Assembly (NCBI RefSeq): GCF_003390885.1
Contig: NZ_QMEL01000007.1
Span: forward strand, 1-64,000
Length of the DNA: 64,000 nt
Reading direction: 5' to 3'
DNA from: Pelagibacterium sediminicola
GTDB taxonomy: Bacteria; Pseudomonadota; Alphaproteobacteria; Rhizobiales; Devosiaceae
In this document: positions 34,274 to 42,997 of the stretch, one piece after another
Position numbering within the stretch: position 1 is the first letter of the stretch
Layout: the number at the start of each line of letters is the position of its first letter
Program-made: the position numbers and the translations under genes
Notes under the pieces: generated by a model
What the model saw: the letters and a program-made list of their open reading frames with translations, nothing else
What the model was told of the DNA's origin: nothing
Databases searched by the model: none

Positions 34274-35588
34274 ATTCCTCGCGGAACACCCGGGAAAGCT
34301 GGGTGACGGCGGGGGCGACGAGATAGGCGAGGACCGTGCGCTCCTCGGTGCGGAAAAACGCCTCGACGGGCATTCCGGGTACGAGGTGATAGGCTTGGGA
34401 AAGTTTGGCCTGTTCCGCCTCGGGCACCGTCACGCGCACAAGGTAGAACTGCAAGCCGTTTACGGGATCGCGCAGCAGATCGGGCGAGATGCTCGCGACA
34501 ACGCCGGAAAGTTCGGGCGCGCGGCGCGGATCGAGGCCGGAAAGGCGCAGGTCGACCGGCTGGCCGGTGGCCAGCCTGTCCCGGTCGAGCGGGCTGACGC
34601 GGATGTCGACGAGGAGGGTTTCGTTCTGGGGAACGATCTGCATCAGCGTCTCGCCCGGTCCGATCACCCCGCCCACCGTCTGCACCTGCGATTCATGGAC
34701 GATACCGGCAATCGGCGCACGGATTTCCAGCCGCCGCAGGCGATCCTCGGCGGCGATCTTTTGCTGCTGCAACTCGGCAATCGCCTGTCCCGCTTCCTGC
34801 AACTGGGCCAGCACATCGGACAGGAACGTCTCGCGCAACTGGGTCATCTGCAGGGTGCGCTCGGAAATGGCAGCGCGGGAGCGGGCTATCTCGGTAAGGG
34901 TCCGCGCCCGGTCGCCGTCGAGCCGGGCAAGCTGACGCTCGATATCGGCAAGGCGCGAGCGTTCCACGAGGCCTTGTGCAAAAAGTGCCGAGATGGTTGT
35001 CACCTGTTCGGAAACGATGCCGGTCTCGGTTTCGATGGCGCGGGCCTGTGCCTCAAGGCCCTCAATCTGGATTTCGAACTGGGCGATCTGTTCGGCAAGC
35101 TGGGCGGACTGGTTTTCAAGGGTGGCGGCGCGGGCGAGGCGCAACTGTTCTTGCGCGGAAAAAAGCGCCAGATTACGCGCCCGGTCGGATAAGCCCTCAA
35201 GGGCTTCGGACCAGAGCGCCGCACCGCTTCCCTGGCTTTCGGCCAGCAGGCGTGCCTGCAATGTCAGGGCATCGCCAAGCTGGGCATCGATCACGGCGAG
35301 ATTGGCGGCGGTGGCGGTGCCGTCGAGCGCGATCAGCAGATCGCCCGCGGCCACAGCATCCTCGTTGCGCACGAGGATGGTCCGCACGATGCCGCCTTCC
35401 TGATGCTGGACAAGGCGCGCGCCGCCGTCGACAACCACGCTGCCGCCCGCGACGATCGCGCCGGCAATGGTGGTGCTCGCCGCCCAATAGGCCGCTCCGC
35501 CGAACAGCATGAGGATCGAAACCGTACCCAGAAGCGCATGGCGCCCCAGGCTCCGGGTCTGGCGTTGCTGAAGCGATAGCGCGCTCAT
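34272..35588 (-). CDS. type I secretion membrane fusion protein (HlyD/PrtE family)
   Basis: 438 residues. One N-terminal membrane helix (LGTVSILMLFGGAAYWAAST), then a lipoyl/barrel-sandwich half (GSVVVDGGARLVQHQEGGIV), a long coiled-coil hairpin (about residues 95-270), the second lipoyl half (IRAPIAGIVHESQVQTVGGV) and a beta-barrel. It bridges the inner-membrane ABC protein and an outer-membrane TolC-like channel, which is not encoded here. Its start overlaps the ABC gene's stop by ATGA. Cargo is most likely the convergent RTX protein next door. Confidence 0.88.
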   Translation of the reverse strand: MSALSLQQRQTRSLGRHALLGTVSILMLFGGAAYWAASTTIAGAIVAGGSVVVDGGARLVQHQEGGIVRTILVRNEDAVAAGDLLIALDGTATAANLAVIDAQLGDALTLQARLLAESQGSGAALWSEALEGLSDRARNLALFSAQEQLRLARAATLENQSAQLAEQIAQFEIQIEGLEAQARAIETETGIVSEQVTTISALFAQGLVERSRLADIERQLARLDGDRARTLTEIARSRAAISERTLQMTQLRETFLSDVLAQLQEAGQAIAELQQQKIAAEDRLRRLEIRAPIAGIVHESQVQTVGGVIGPGETLMQIVPQNETLLVDIRVSPLDRDRLATGQPVDLRLSGLDPRRAPELSGVVASISPDLLRDPVNGLQFYLVRVTVPEAEQAKLSQAYHLVPGMPVEAFFRTEERTVLAYLVAPAVTQLSRVFREE

Positions 35589-37300
35589 CGCCCGCGCGCC
35601 TTTCGCGCGGCCGCGAGCGAGGCGGGCTGCGCGGTGATGGCGGCCAGCACCTCGTCGCGGGCGCCGAACATGGCCATGCGTCCGTCCAGCAGATAAAGGA
35701 GCTTGTCCACCGAGGCGATGGCGGCGGGCCGGTGCGCGACCACGATCACGATGGCCCCGCGCGCCTTGGCCGTTTCAACTGCCGTGTTGAAGGCAGTGTC
35801 CCCGGCGCTGTCGAGATTGGAGTTGGGTTCGTCCAGTACCAGCAGGAAAGGATCGCCGTAAAGCGCGCGGGCAAGCCCGATGCGCTGGCGCTGCCCCGCC
35901 GAAAGCATGGCCCCGCGCTCGCCGATCCGCGTATCGTAGCCATGCGGCAGCCCGGCGACGAGATCGTGGATGCCAGCAGCACTGGCGGCGGCGAGGATCG
36001 CTTCGAGCGAGGCGTCGGGGGCAAAGCGCGCGATGTTCTCGGCAACCGTGCCGTCGAACAGCTCGACCAGTTGCGGCAGGTAGCCGATGGCGCGTCCGAG
36101 CCGGTCGGGGTCGAAATGGCAAAGCTCGGACCCGTCGAGTCGCACGGTCCCGGCAAGGGGTGGCCAGAGCCCGATCAGCGTGCGGACCAGCGAGGATTTC
36201 CCGCACCCCGATATGCCCAGCACGCCCAACGCATCGCCTGCCGCAAGGCTGAACGATACGCCGGCGAGCAGCGGTGGACCTTCACGATCGGGGGCGACGG
36301 CGAGATCGCTGACCCTGAGGCTTGCGGTGGGGAGGGGAAGCGCGGTGCGTGGGGCCGTCTTTTCGTCGCGCTCGATCTTCCTGATCCGGCGCATGGCCTG
36401 CCGTGCCGCGACGAAGCCGCGCCAATTGGCCACCGCCTGTTCGACCGGCGCCAGCGCCCGCGCCGTGACGATCGAGGCGGCGATCATCAGCCCGGCGGTG
36501 ATGTCGCCCTCTATCGCCAGATACGCGCCCAGCGCCAGCACGCCCGATTGCAGGAGCAGGCGGAAGGATTTCGTCGTTGCCGAAAAGAACGTCGCGCGGT
36601 CGGCGGCGCGGGCTTGCGCGGTCAAAAGCGCGTCGGCGGCCTCGCTCCAGCGGGCGATGAGCGTGGGGCGCATGCCCATCGACATGATGGATTCGGCGTT
36701 GCCGCGCGCGTCGGAAAGCTGGTTCTGCCGCGCCGCCATGGCCGTATCGACCGCCACCGAGGGACGGCGAGACAGCGCTTCGTTGGCGATCATCAGCACC
36801 GTCACGGCCACGGCTCCGGCAACGGCAAGCCAGCCGAGCAGGGGATGGAACATGAAAACGACCGCCAGATAAAGCGGCATCCATGGCAGGTCGAGAAGCG
36901 CCAGCGGCCCCTGGCCCGAAAGGAAGGTGCGGACCGTATCGAGGTCGCGCACCGGGTCGCCGTCGCGCGATTGCCCGGGCCGCGCCCGGCTCCCGATCAC
37001 CGAGGCAAAGAGGGGTGTTGCGTAGCGCACCGCAACGAGAGTGGAAAACCTTATGGCCATGCGCGTACGCAAGAGTTCGAGAAACGCATAGAACCCGTAA
37101 AGCACTACCATCAGCCCGGTGAGCGCGACGAGCGTGGGCACGGATTTGCTCGCCAGAACCCGGTCATAGATCTGGAGCATGAACAAAGGGCCGGTCAGCA
37201 GCAAGAGGTTGGAAACGATCGAGAGCAGGACGAGGCCTGTCCACGGCATCACGCTCCGGCCGGTGAGCCCGATACCACCATTCTGGGACGCCTGATCCAT
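35585..37300 (-). CDS. type I secretion ABC transporter ATPase/permease (PrtD family)
   Basis: 571 residues, the PrtD size, from ATG 37300 (AAAGG upstream); earlier in-frame ATGs at 37327 and 37342 lack a ribosome site and would lie upstream of the start site predicted from the FNR/FixK box. The N-terminal half is the six-helix export domain (LLSIVSNLLLLTGPLFMLQIYDRVL, quoted in part), with no C39 peptidase domain. ATPase motifs: GISGCGKSS, SAGQRQRIGLARALYGDP, LLVLDEPNSNLD, VVAHRPAA. Exports RTX proteins from cytosol to outside with the HlyD partner. Confidence 0.88.
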   Translation of the reverse strand: MDQASQNGGIGLTGRSVMPWTGLVLLSIVSNLLLLTGPLFMLQIYDRVLASKSVPTLVALTGLMVVLYGFYAFLELLRTRMAIRFSTLVAVRYATPLFASVIGSRARPGQSRDGDPVRDLDTVRTFLSGQGPLALLDLPWMPLYLAVVFMFHPLLGWLAVAGAVAVTVLMIANEALSRRPSVAVDTAMAARQNQLSDARGNAESIMSMGMRPTLIARWSEAADALLTAQARAADRATFFSATTKSFRLLLQSGVLALGAYLAIEGDITAGLMIAASIVTARALAPVEQAVANWRGFVAARQAMRRIRKIERDEKTAPRTALPLPTASLRVSDLAVAPDREGPPLLAGVSFSLAAGDALGVLGISGCGKSSLVRTLIGLWPPLAGTVRLDGSELCHFDPDRLGRAIGYLPQLVELFDGTVAENIARFAPDASLEAILAAASAAGIHDLVAGLPHGYDTRIGERGAMLSAGQRQRIGLARALYGDPFLLVLDEPNSNLDSAGDTAFNTAVETAKARGAIVIVVAHRPAAIASVDKLLYLLDGRMAMFGARDEVLAAITAQPASLAAARKARGR

Positions 37301-37357
37301 TCGGGTCGACCTTTCATCCAGCTTCATCCCACCATGGCCCATCGCGCCGCGTACGCA

Positions 37358-37371
37358 TTGATGGCCGTCAA
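37358..37371. promoter_or_regulatory. FNR/FixK box between the type I secretion operon and glmS
   Basis: TTGAT-GGCC-GTCAA, a near-perfect FNR site. At -41.5 spacing it predicts start sites near 37323 on the minus strand and 37406 on the plus strand, matching ATG 37300 and ATG 37433. Confidence 0.7.
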
Positions 37372-37432
37372 TGTCAAAGCATCCCCGGCGCGCCTAGCAG
37401 TGGAGGAAACAACCTGACGAACGGAGACGACA

Positions 37433-39259
37433 ATGTGCGGGATCGTGGGAATTGCCGGCGCGGCGCCTGTGGCGGAAAGGCTGGTCGGCGCCCTCGCGCG
37501 CCTTGAATACCGGGGCTATGACAGCGCCGGGATCGCAACGCTTGCGGGCGGCGACATCCTGCGTTGCCGCGCGCAGGGCAAGCTCGAGAACCTTGCCGCA
37601 AGGCTTTCTGAAACCCCGCTTTCGGGCACTATCGGGATCGGGCACACCCGCTGGGCGACGCATGGCGCACCCACCGAGGCTAACGCCCACCCCCACGCCA
37701 CCCATCACCTCGCCGTGGTTCACAACGGTATCATCGAGAATTATCGCGACCTGCTCACCGGTCTCGCGCAGGACGGCTACAGCCCCCAGACTCAGACCGA
37801 CACGGAAGTGGTAGCCCTGCTCGTCACCCGCGAGATGGACAACGGGGTTACCGCCGAGGAGGCGGTGCCGCGTGCGCTGGCGCAATTGCGGGGCGCCTAT
37901 GCGCTACTGTTCCTCTTTCGCGGCAATGGCCGCCGGCTGATCGCGGCGCGGCGTGGATCGCCGCTGGCGCTGGGCTATGGCGAGGACGAGATGTATCTGG
38001 GGTCCGATGCGGTCGCGCTCACGCCCTTCACCTCCCGCATTTCATATCTTGAGGAAGGAGACTGGGCCGTGGTCGAGCCGGAGGGCGCAACGATTTACGA
38101 TGACACCGGGCGGCGCGTCGAACGCCCGGTCCGCGTGCTCGACCAGAGCGACGAGATCGCCGAAAAATTCCCCTATCCGCACTTCATGGCCAAGGAAATC
38201 CACGAGCAGCCCCAAATGGTTGCCCATACGGTCAATCAGTTTGTCGATCCCGCCGCCATGACGCTGCGTCCGATGCCTCCGTTGCCGTTCGATTTTGCCA
38301 CCCTGCCGCGTATCACGGCGGCGGCGTGCGGCACGGCCTATCTGGCGGGCGCGGTGGCCAAATACTGGTTCGAGGATCTGGCGCGGCTGCCTTTCGAGAT
38401 CGATATCGCTTCCGAATTCCGCTATCGCCGTCCACCGCTGGCCGATGGCGGGCTGTCGCTGTTCATCTCGCAATCGGGGGAAACCGCCGATACCCTTGCC
38501 GCGCTGCGCCATTGCGCCGGCGAGGGCCAGAACATCGCCGCCATCGTCAACGCCACCCATTCGACGATCGCGCGGGAGGCGCATGCCTTTTTCCCGCTGC
38601 TCTGCGGGCCGGAGATCGGGGTCGCCTCGACCAAGGCGTTCACATCACAACTGGCGGTCCTCGCCGCGCTGGCATTGGTCGCCGCTGAGGCGCGCCAGAC
38701 GCTCGACCCGCCGGCTTTGCGCCGACGGATCGCGGCGCTTACCATGCTGCCCACCGCGCTGATCGAAACGCTCCGGGTCGAACCGGAGATCGTTGCCATC
38801 GCTCAGAAGCTGGCCAAGGCGCGCGACGTGCTGTTTCTGGGACGCGGGGTCTATGCGCCGCTTGCTTTCGAGGGGGCGCTGAAACTCAAGGAGATTTCCT
38901 ATATCCACGCCGAGGGCTACGCGGCGGGCGAACTCAAGCACGGGCCTATCGCGCTGGTGGACGGGGATACGCCGGTGGTGGTCATTGCGCCCAGCGACGA
39001 GCTGTTTGAAAAGACCCTTTCCAACATGGAAGAGGTCTCGGCCCGCGGCGGCCCGGTGATCCTCATCACTGATACGGCCGGGGCGGCCCATGTCGCGGGC
39101 CGGAACGTGACCGTGGTTGCCCTGCCGGGCACCGATCCATTCATTGCGCCGATCGTTGCGGCTCTGCCCTTGCAGTTGCTCGCCTATCACACGGCACTGC
39201 TCAAGGGCCACGATATCGACAGGCCGCGCAATCTGGCAAAATCGGTCACTGTAGAATAG
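37433..39259 (+). CDS. glmS: glutamine--fructose-6-phosphate aminotransferase (isomerizing)
   Basis: 608 residues, full length. The N terminus MCGIVGI exposes the nucleophile Cys after Met removal; the glutaminase domain has HTRWATHG and HNGIIEN. Two SIS sugar-isomerase domains follow (FISQSGETADTLAALR; GALKLKEISYIHAEG), ending with the conserved LAKSVTVE. It makes glucosamine-6-phosphate from fructose-6-phosphate and glutamine, the entry to UDP-GlcNAc and UDP-GalNAc, the sugars used by PelF. The promoter is shared with the secretion operon, which suggests it feeds polymer synthesis; it may equally be the housekeeping copy. Confidence 0.95.
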   Translation: MCGIVGIAGAAPVAERLVGALARLEYRGYDSAGIATLAGGDILRCRAQGKLENLAARLSETPLSGTIGIGHTRWATHGAPTEANAHPHATHHLAVVHNGIIENYRDLLTGLAQDGYSPQTQTDTEVVALLVTREMDNGVTAEEAVPRALAQLRGAYALLFLFRGNGRRLIAARRGSPLALGYGEDEMYLGSDAVALTPFTSRISYLEEGDWAVVEPEGATIYDDTGRRVERPVRVLDQSDEIAEKFPYPHFMAKEIHEQPQMVAHTVNQFVDPAAMTLRPMPPLPFDFATLPRITAAACGTAYLAGAVAKYWFEDLARLPFEIDIASEFRYRRPPLADGGLSLFISQSGETADTLAALRHCAGEGQNIAAIVNATHSTIAREAHAFFPLLCGPEIGVASTKAFTSQLAVLAALALVAAEARQTLDPPALRRRIAALTMLPTALIETLRVEPEIVAIAQKLAKARDVLFLGRGVYAPLAFEGALKLKEISYIHAEGYAAGELKHGPIALVDGDTPVVVIAPSDELFEKTLSNMEEVSARGGPVILITDTAGAAHVAGRNVTVVALPGTDPFIAPIVAALPLQLLAYHTALLKGHDIDRPRNLAKSVTVE

Positions 39260-39287
39260 CGGAGGCCGCCAATGGCGGCCTCCGTTT
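39260..39287. terminator. Rho-independent terminator after glmS
   Basis: CGGAGGCCGCC (39260-39270) pairs with GGCGGCCTCCG (39274-39284) with a 3-nt loop and a following TTT, one base after the glmS stop; convergent ddh ends 18 nt beyond. Confidence 0.85.
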
Positions 39288-39304
39288 GAAAGCTCATGCT
39301 GCCG

Positions 39305-40291
39305 CTACAACTGCTCGGCGCGAAGCTGGGCGGCGCTTTTGGGCGAGAGCAGACCCGGGGCCACGTCGAAGACGGTATGGGCTCCATACTGGCCCATGGC
39401 GTTGAGGCGATGGGTCGCCCGTGCATAGGCCACGAGGACGCTTGCGGTGAACTCGGGGTTGCTGCCGAGCTTGAGGGCGTATTCGATCACCTGAGCGTTG
39501 TCGGCAGAAGTGTTGCCGCTGCGGATCACGAAGCCCCCATGCACCATCGCCCCGTGATCGCGTGCCAGTTCTTCGGCGGTGATGAAATTCACCGTCGTGT
39601 CGTAGGCGTCGAAATAATGAGGCATGGTGACGATGGCGTTACGCACCTCTTCGGGGTCGGCGCCAGCCTCGAGCACGACGAAACATTCGCGCCGGTGCGC
39701 CTCGCGCGGGGTCAGCGTGGGGCGCGCGCCGCTGCGGACGCGCGCGATGGCTTCGGGGGCGGGGCGGGTATATTGCACCGCGCCTGCAACGCCCGGCACC
39801 TTCCTTATGGCGTCCGAATGCCCCTGGCTCAGCCCGTCGCCCCAGAAGGTGTAGGTTGCGCCATCGGGCAAAAGCGCTTCGCCCAGGATGCGGTTGATCG
39901 AAAACATGCCGGGGTCCCAGCCCGCCGAGACCAGCGCCGTCCGGTTGCCCGCCCGCGCCGGGGCGTCCATCGCGGCGAAATAATCGGGGATGCGCGCGTG
40001 GGTGTCGAAGCTGTCGACCGTGTTGAACAGCCCGGTCAGTTCGGGGCCCTGACGCGGCAAATCCTCTTTCGAGCCGCCGCACAGGATGAGCACGTCGATG
40101 CGATCGGCGTGGGCGGTCAATGCGTCCATGCCGTGCACCGGCGTTGCCGGGTCGCGGGGGGAGAGCTGTTCGGGCGGGCGGCGCGTATAGATGCCGACGA
40201 GCCGCATGTCGGGGTTCCTGGCAATCGCGGCCTCGACGCCGCGTCCCAGATTGCCGTGTCCGACGATGCCGATCCGTATCTGCTCTGTCAC
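39305..40291 (-). CDS. ddh: meso-diaminopimelate D-dehydrogenase
   Basis: 328 residues. Rossmann start IRIGIVGHGNLGRGVEAAI, then VDSFDTHARIP and ALVSAGWDPGMFSINRI, and FWGDGLSQGHSDAIRKV, all characteristic of Ddh; the C terminus ends with MGQYGAHTVFDVAPGLLSP. It reductively aminates tetrahydrodipicolinate to meso-DAP with NADPH and ammonia in one step, bypassing the succinylase route of lysine and peptidoglycan precursor synthesis. Distribution of this enzyme is patchy in alphaproteobacteria. Monocistronic by layout. Confidence 0.92.
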   Translation of the reverse strand: MTEQIRIGIVGHGNLGRGVEAAIARNPDMRLVGIYTRRPPEQLSPRDPATPVHGMDALTAHADRIDVLILCGGSKEDLPRQGPELTGLFNTVDSFDTHARIPDYFAAMDAPARAGNRTALVSAGWDPGMFSINRILGEALLPDGATYTFWGDGLSQGHSDAIRKVPGVAGAVQYTRPAPEAIARVRSGARPTLTPREAHRRECFVVLEAGADPEEVRNAIVTMPHYFDAYDTTVNFITAEELARDHGAMVHGGFVIRSGNTSADNAQVIEYALKLGSNPEFTASVLVAYARATHRLNAMGQYGAHTVFDVAPGLLSPKSAAQLRAEQL

Positions 40292-40358
40292 TCTAACTGT
40301 CCCTTGCTTGATGAATGGCCCGGAGAGATAGCAAATAACCCGGCCAGGGCAACAGTCG

Positions 40359-40805
40359 TCAGGGCAGTTTGCCGGTCAGCACATAGCGCAGGATCTGGAC
40401 GACCTGTTCGGGACGCTCGGCAACGGCAAGGGCGGCGGCGTCGATCTCCTTGAGAGCGTGCTGGTGTTCGGCGCCGTGCAGGACAATCAGCGATTTTCCG
40501 AGCGCCGAGGCCACCCCGGCATCGAAGGCCGCGTTCCATTGCCGGTACTGTTCGCCGAAGCGGACCACGACCACATCGGCCTCCTCGATGCCGCGCCGGG
40601 TGCGGATGGCGTTGACCTTGGCGCCCTTGTGGTCGTGCCAGAACTTGTCGGTCTCCGGGCCCAGGATCGCAACCCCGCAATCGTCGCTCGCCTCGTGATC
40701 GGTTACAGGGCTTTCAAAGCTCACGTCCAGATCGCGTGCGCCTTCGATGATCCTGTCGCGCCAGTCGGTGTGAATTTCGCCGGACAGATAGACTTTGAGC
40801 GTCAT
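40359..40805 (-). CDS. ytoQ: YtoQ family protein
   Basis: 148 residues from ATG 40805 (GGAAAGG upstream). MTLKVYLSGEIHTDWR at the start, HKGAKVNAIRTRRGIEEADVV and YRQWNAAFDAG are the conserved blocks of this family, which has a nucleoside 2-deoxyribosyltransferase-like fold. No activity is established for the family. Single gene between ddh and a divergent glutathione transferase. Confidence 0.85.
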   Translation of the reverse strand: MTLKVYLSGEIHTDWRDRIIEGARDLDVSFESPVTDHEASDDCGVAILGPETDKFWHDHKGAKVNAIRTRRGIEEADVVVVRFGEQYRQWNAAFDAGVASALGKSLIVLHGAEHQHALKEIDAAALAVAERPEQVVQILRYVLTGKLP

Positions 40806-40995
40806 GATGGACCTTTCCTTGCTGGCAGAAAATCGCATGGCAGTCTTTCTAGACTGCCCCGGCTTTGCGGGCAAATTCCGGCGCCTGCCGCACGATTTCT
40901 TCCGTAACGGATGCAATCATCTTCCCCGCTTTCTCTTGTGAAGTCTCCGCCGGGCAGCGATCTTTGGCGCCACAACACACACCAAGGAGACCCTC

Positions 40996-41955
40996 ATGCT
41001 GGTCAACGGAAAATGGGTGGCCGACTGGCAGCCGGTGCAGGCCAAGGACGAAAAGGGCGGCTTTGTGCGCCAGACATCGAGCTTTCGCAACTGGGTCACC
41101 CCGGACGGCAGCGCGGGCCCGACCGGGGAAGGGGGCTTTGAGGCCGAGGCGGGCCGCTACCATCTTTACGTGGCGCTGATCTGTCCGTGGGCCTCGCGCA
41201 CGCTGATCGGGCGCAAGCTCAAGAAACTCGAAAAGGTAATCTCGCTTTCGGTGGTCGAGCCCGCATTGACCGATCAGGGCTGGCGGTTCGGCGACTATCC
41301 GGGGGCGAACCGGGACGAGGTAAACGGCGCGACCTATATGCACGAACTTTACACCCGCGCCGATCCCGAGATCTCGGGCCGCGCCACGGTGCCTGTGCTT
41401 TGGGACAAGAAACGCGGCACCATCGTCAACAATGAGTCCGCCGACATCCTGCGCATGATGAATTCGGGGTTCGGCGCGCTTGCCGACGAAACAGTCGATC
41501 TTTATCCGGCCGATCTGCGCGAGGAGATCGACGCGCTCAACGCCCGTATCTATCCCGCGCTCAACAATGGAGTTTACCGCGCCGGCTTCGCGACCACGCA
41601 GGAAGCCTATGAGGAAGCCTTTGCGGGCGTCTTTGCGATGCTCGACGAATTGGAGGAAAAGCTGGGCGATGGCCGCGATTTCCTGTCCGGCAAGCGCTTC
41701 ACCGAGGCCGACATTCGCCTGTTTGTAACGCTGGTCCGGTTCGATGCCGCCTATCACGGGCTGTTCAAGTGCAACCTGAGGCGCCTTGCCGACTATCCGG
41801 CCCTTTCCGCCTATACGGCGCGCATTCTGGCCATTCCTGGCATCCGTGAGACGGTCAATATCGATCACATCAAGAAAGGCTATTATTCGGTCAAGGCGCT
41901 CAACCCCACCGGCATTGTGCCCGTCGGTCCCGAACTGCCCGGACTGCTCGCCTGA
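40996..41955 (+). CDS. glutathionyl-hydroquinone reductase (Xi-class glutathione transferase)
   Basis: 319 residues. RYHLYVALICPWASRT carries the catalytic Cys63 in the CPWA motif that defines this class; GRATVPVLWDKK and NNESADILRMMN bind glutathione, and the helical C-terminal domain contains FTEADIRLFVTLVRFD and the GYYSVKALNPTGIVPVGP tail. These cytosolic enzymes remove glutathione from glutathionyl-hydroquinones, a repair step for quinone adducts. AGGAGA stands before the ATG. Confidence 0.92.
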   Translation: MLVNGKWVADWQPVQAKDEKGGFVRQTSSFRNWVTPDGSAGPTGEGGFEAEAGRYHLYVALICPWASRTLIGRKLKKLEKVISLSVVEPALTDQGWRFGDYPGANRDEVNGATYMHELYTRADPEISGRATVPVLWDKKRGTIVNNESADILRMMNSGFGALADETVDLYPADLREEIDALNARIYPALNNGVYRAGFATTQEAYEEAFAGVFAMLDELEEKLGDGRDFLSGKRFTEADIRLFVTLVRFDAAYHGLFKCNLRRLADYPALSAYTARILAIPGIRETVNIDHIKKGYYSVKALNPTGIVPVGPELPGLLA

Positions 41956-42026
41956 GCTTCCCCTTCCGCTGGAACGAACCATGCTGCTGGCTTGTTTCTC
42001 ATCGATGGAAACGAGGAGTGGCGGTG

Positions 42027-42326
42027 ATGACGAAGCGCAAGGAGAAGTGGTCCGCCGGCGTGACCGAAGGCAGCGATGCGCTCGATCTCGAACAAGACGT
42101 GTTTACGCTCGACGACCCGAGGGAAATCGCGGCCTCGCTCAAGCGGTCCGCCGAGCGATCGGACCGGCGTAAGGCGGAGCCGTTCCGGTCGGCCATGTCG
42201 ATGCTGACCTTCTATATCAACCGGGCGGGCAGCAATCTGCCGGACAAGCGGAAAAAAGTGCTCGAACAGGCCAAGAACGAGCTGCGCGTACTGTTCGGGC
42301 GCGAGACCGCTTCGGACAAGGGCTGA
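42027..42326 (+). CDS. DUF3175 domain protein
   Basis: 99 residues from ATG 42027 (GAGGAG 8 nt upstream; GTG 42018 also in frame). KWSAGVTEGSDALDLEQDVFT, quoted in part as DALDLEQDVFT, and SDRRKAEPFRSAMSMLTFYIN with RAGSNLP are the family's signature. Highly charged, no membrane segment; small basic helical proteins of unknown function. Six bases before the UdgX gene, so co-transcribed. Confidence 0.85.
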   Translation: MTKRKEKWSAGVTEGSDALDLEQDVFTLDDPREIAASLKRSAERSDRRKAEPFRSAMSMLTFYINRAGSNLPDKRKKVLEQAKNELRVLFGRETASDKG

Positions 42327-42331
42327 AGGAC

Positions 42332-42943
42332 ATGACGGCGGAAACCATCCCCGCATCTCCCGAGGCCCTCGCGCGCGCCGAGGCGGGCTGCACGCGCTGC
42401 CCGCTTTACAGAAACGCAACGCAGGTGGTGCCGGGGGAAGGGCCTGCCACGGCCAGACTGATGGTCGTCGGCGAACAGCCGGGCGACAGGGAGGACCTTG
42501 CGGGCCGCCCCTTCGTCGGCCCGGCGGGCAGGATCTTCGATGCCGCGCTGGAACAGGCGGGAATCCCCCGCAAGGACCTGTTCGTCACTAATGCGGTCAA
42601 GCATTTCAAGTTCGCGCGGCGCGGCAAGCGGCGGCTGCACCAGCGGCCCAACGCGGGCGAAGTCGATGCCTGCAAGTGGTGGCTCGATCAGGAGCGCGCG
42701 CTGGTCAGGCCCGCTGTGCTGGTTGCCATGGGAACCACCGCGATCCGCGGCGTGTATGGCAAGGCGATGACCATTACCTCCCTGCGTGGCAAGACCGCCT
42801 ATACCGATGACGGCACGCCGGTGATCGCAACGATCCACCCCTCCTATCTCCTGCGCATTCCCGAGGCAGGGCGGCGGCAGCAGGAGACTGATGCGTTCAT
42901 AAACGATCTGCGGCGCGCCTGGCGTCTGGCAAGGACCGGCTGA
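42332..42943 (+). CDS. udgX: UdgX-type uracil-DNA glycosylase
   Basis: 203 residues of the family 4/UdgX fold: GEQPGD (48-52), FVGPAGR, KHFKFARRG followed by the diagnostic insertion loop K99-R-R-L-H103-Q, and IHPSYLLR. In mycobacterial UdgX the equivalent His forms a covalent bond to the uracil-excised sugar, so the protein stays attached to DNA. Cys20, Cys23 and Cys114 are visible iron-sulfur ligands; I do not see a fourth Cys in the position usual for family 4. Paired with DUF3175, which suggests a small DNA-damage unit. Confidence 0.88.
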   Translation: MTAETIPASPEALARAEAGCTRCPLYRNATQVVPGEGPATARLMVVGEQPGDREDLAGRPFVGPAGRIFDAALEQAGIPRKDLFVTNAVKHFKFARRGKRRLHQRPNAGEVDACKWWLDQERALVRPAVLVAMGTTAIRGVYGKAMTITSLRGKTAYTDDGTPVIATIHPSYLLRIPEAGRRQQETDAFINDLRRAWRLARTG

Positions 42944-42997
42944 CCGGCCAGCCTGCCACGCGATGGTTTGGGCACCGATGTTTCGGCTCCATCGACT

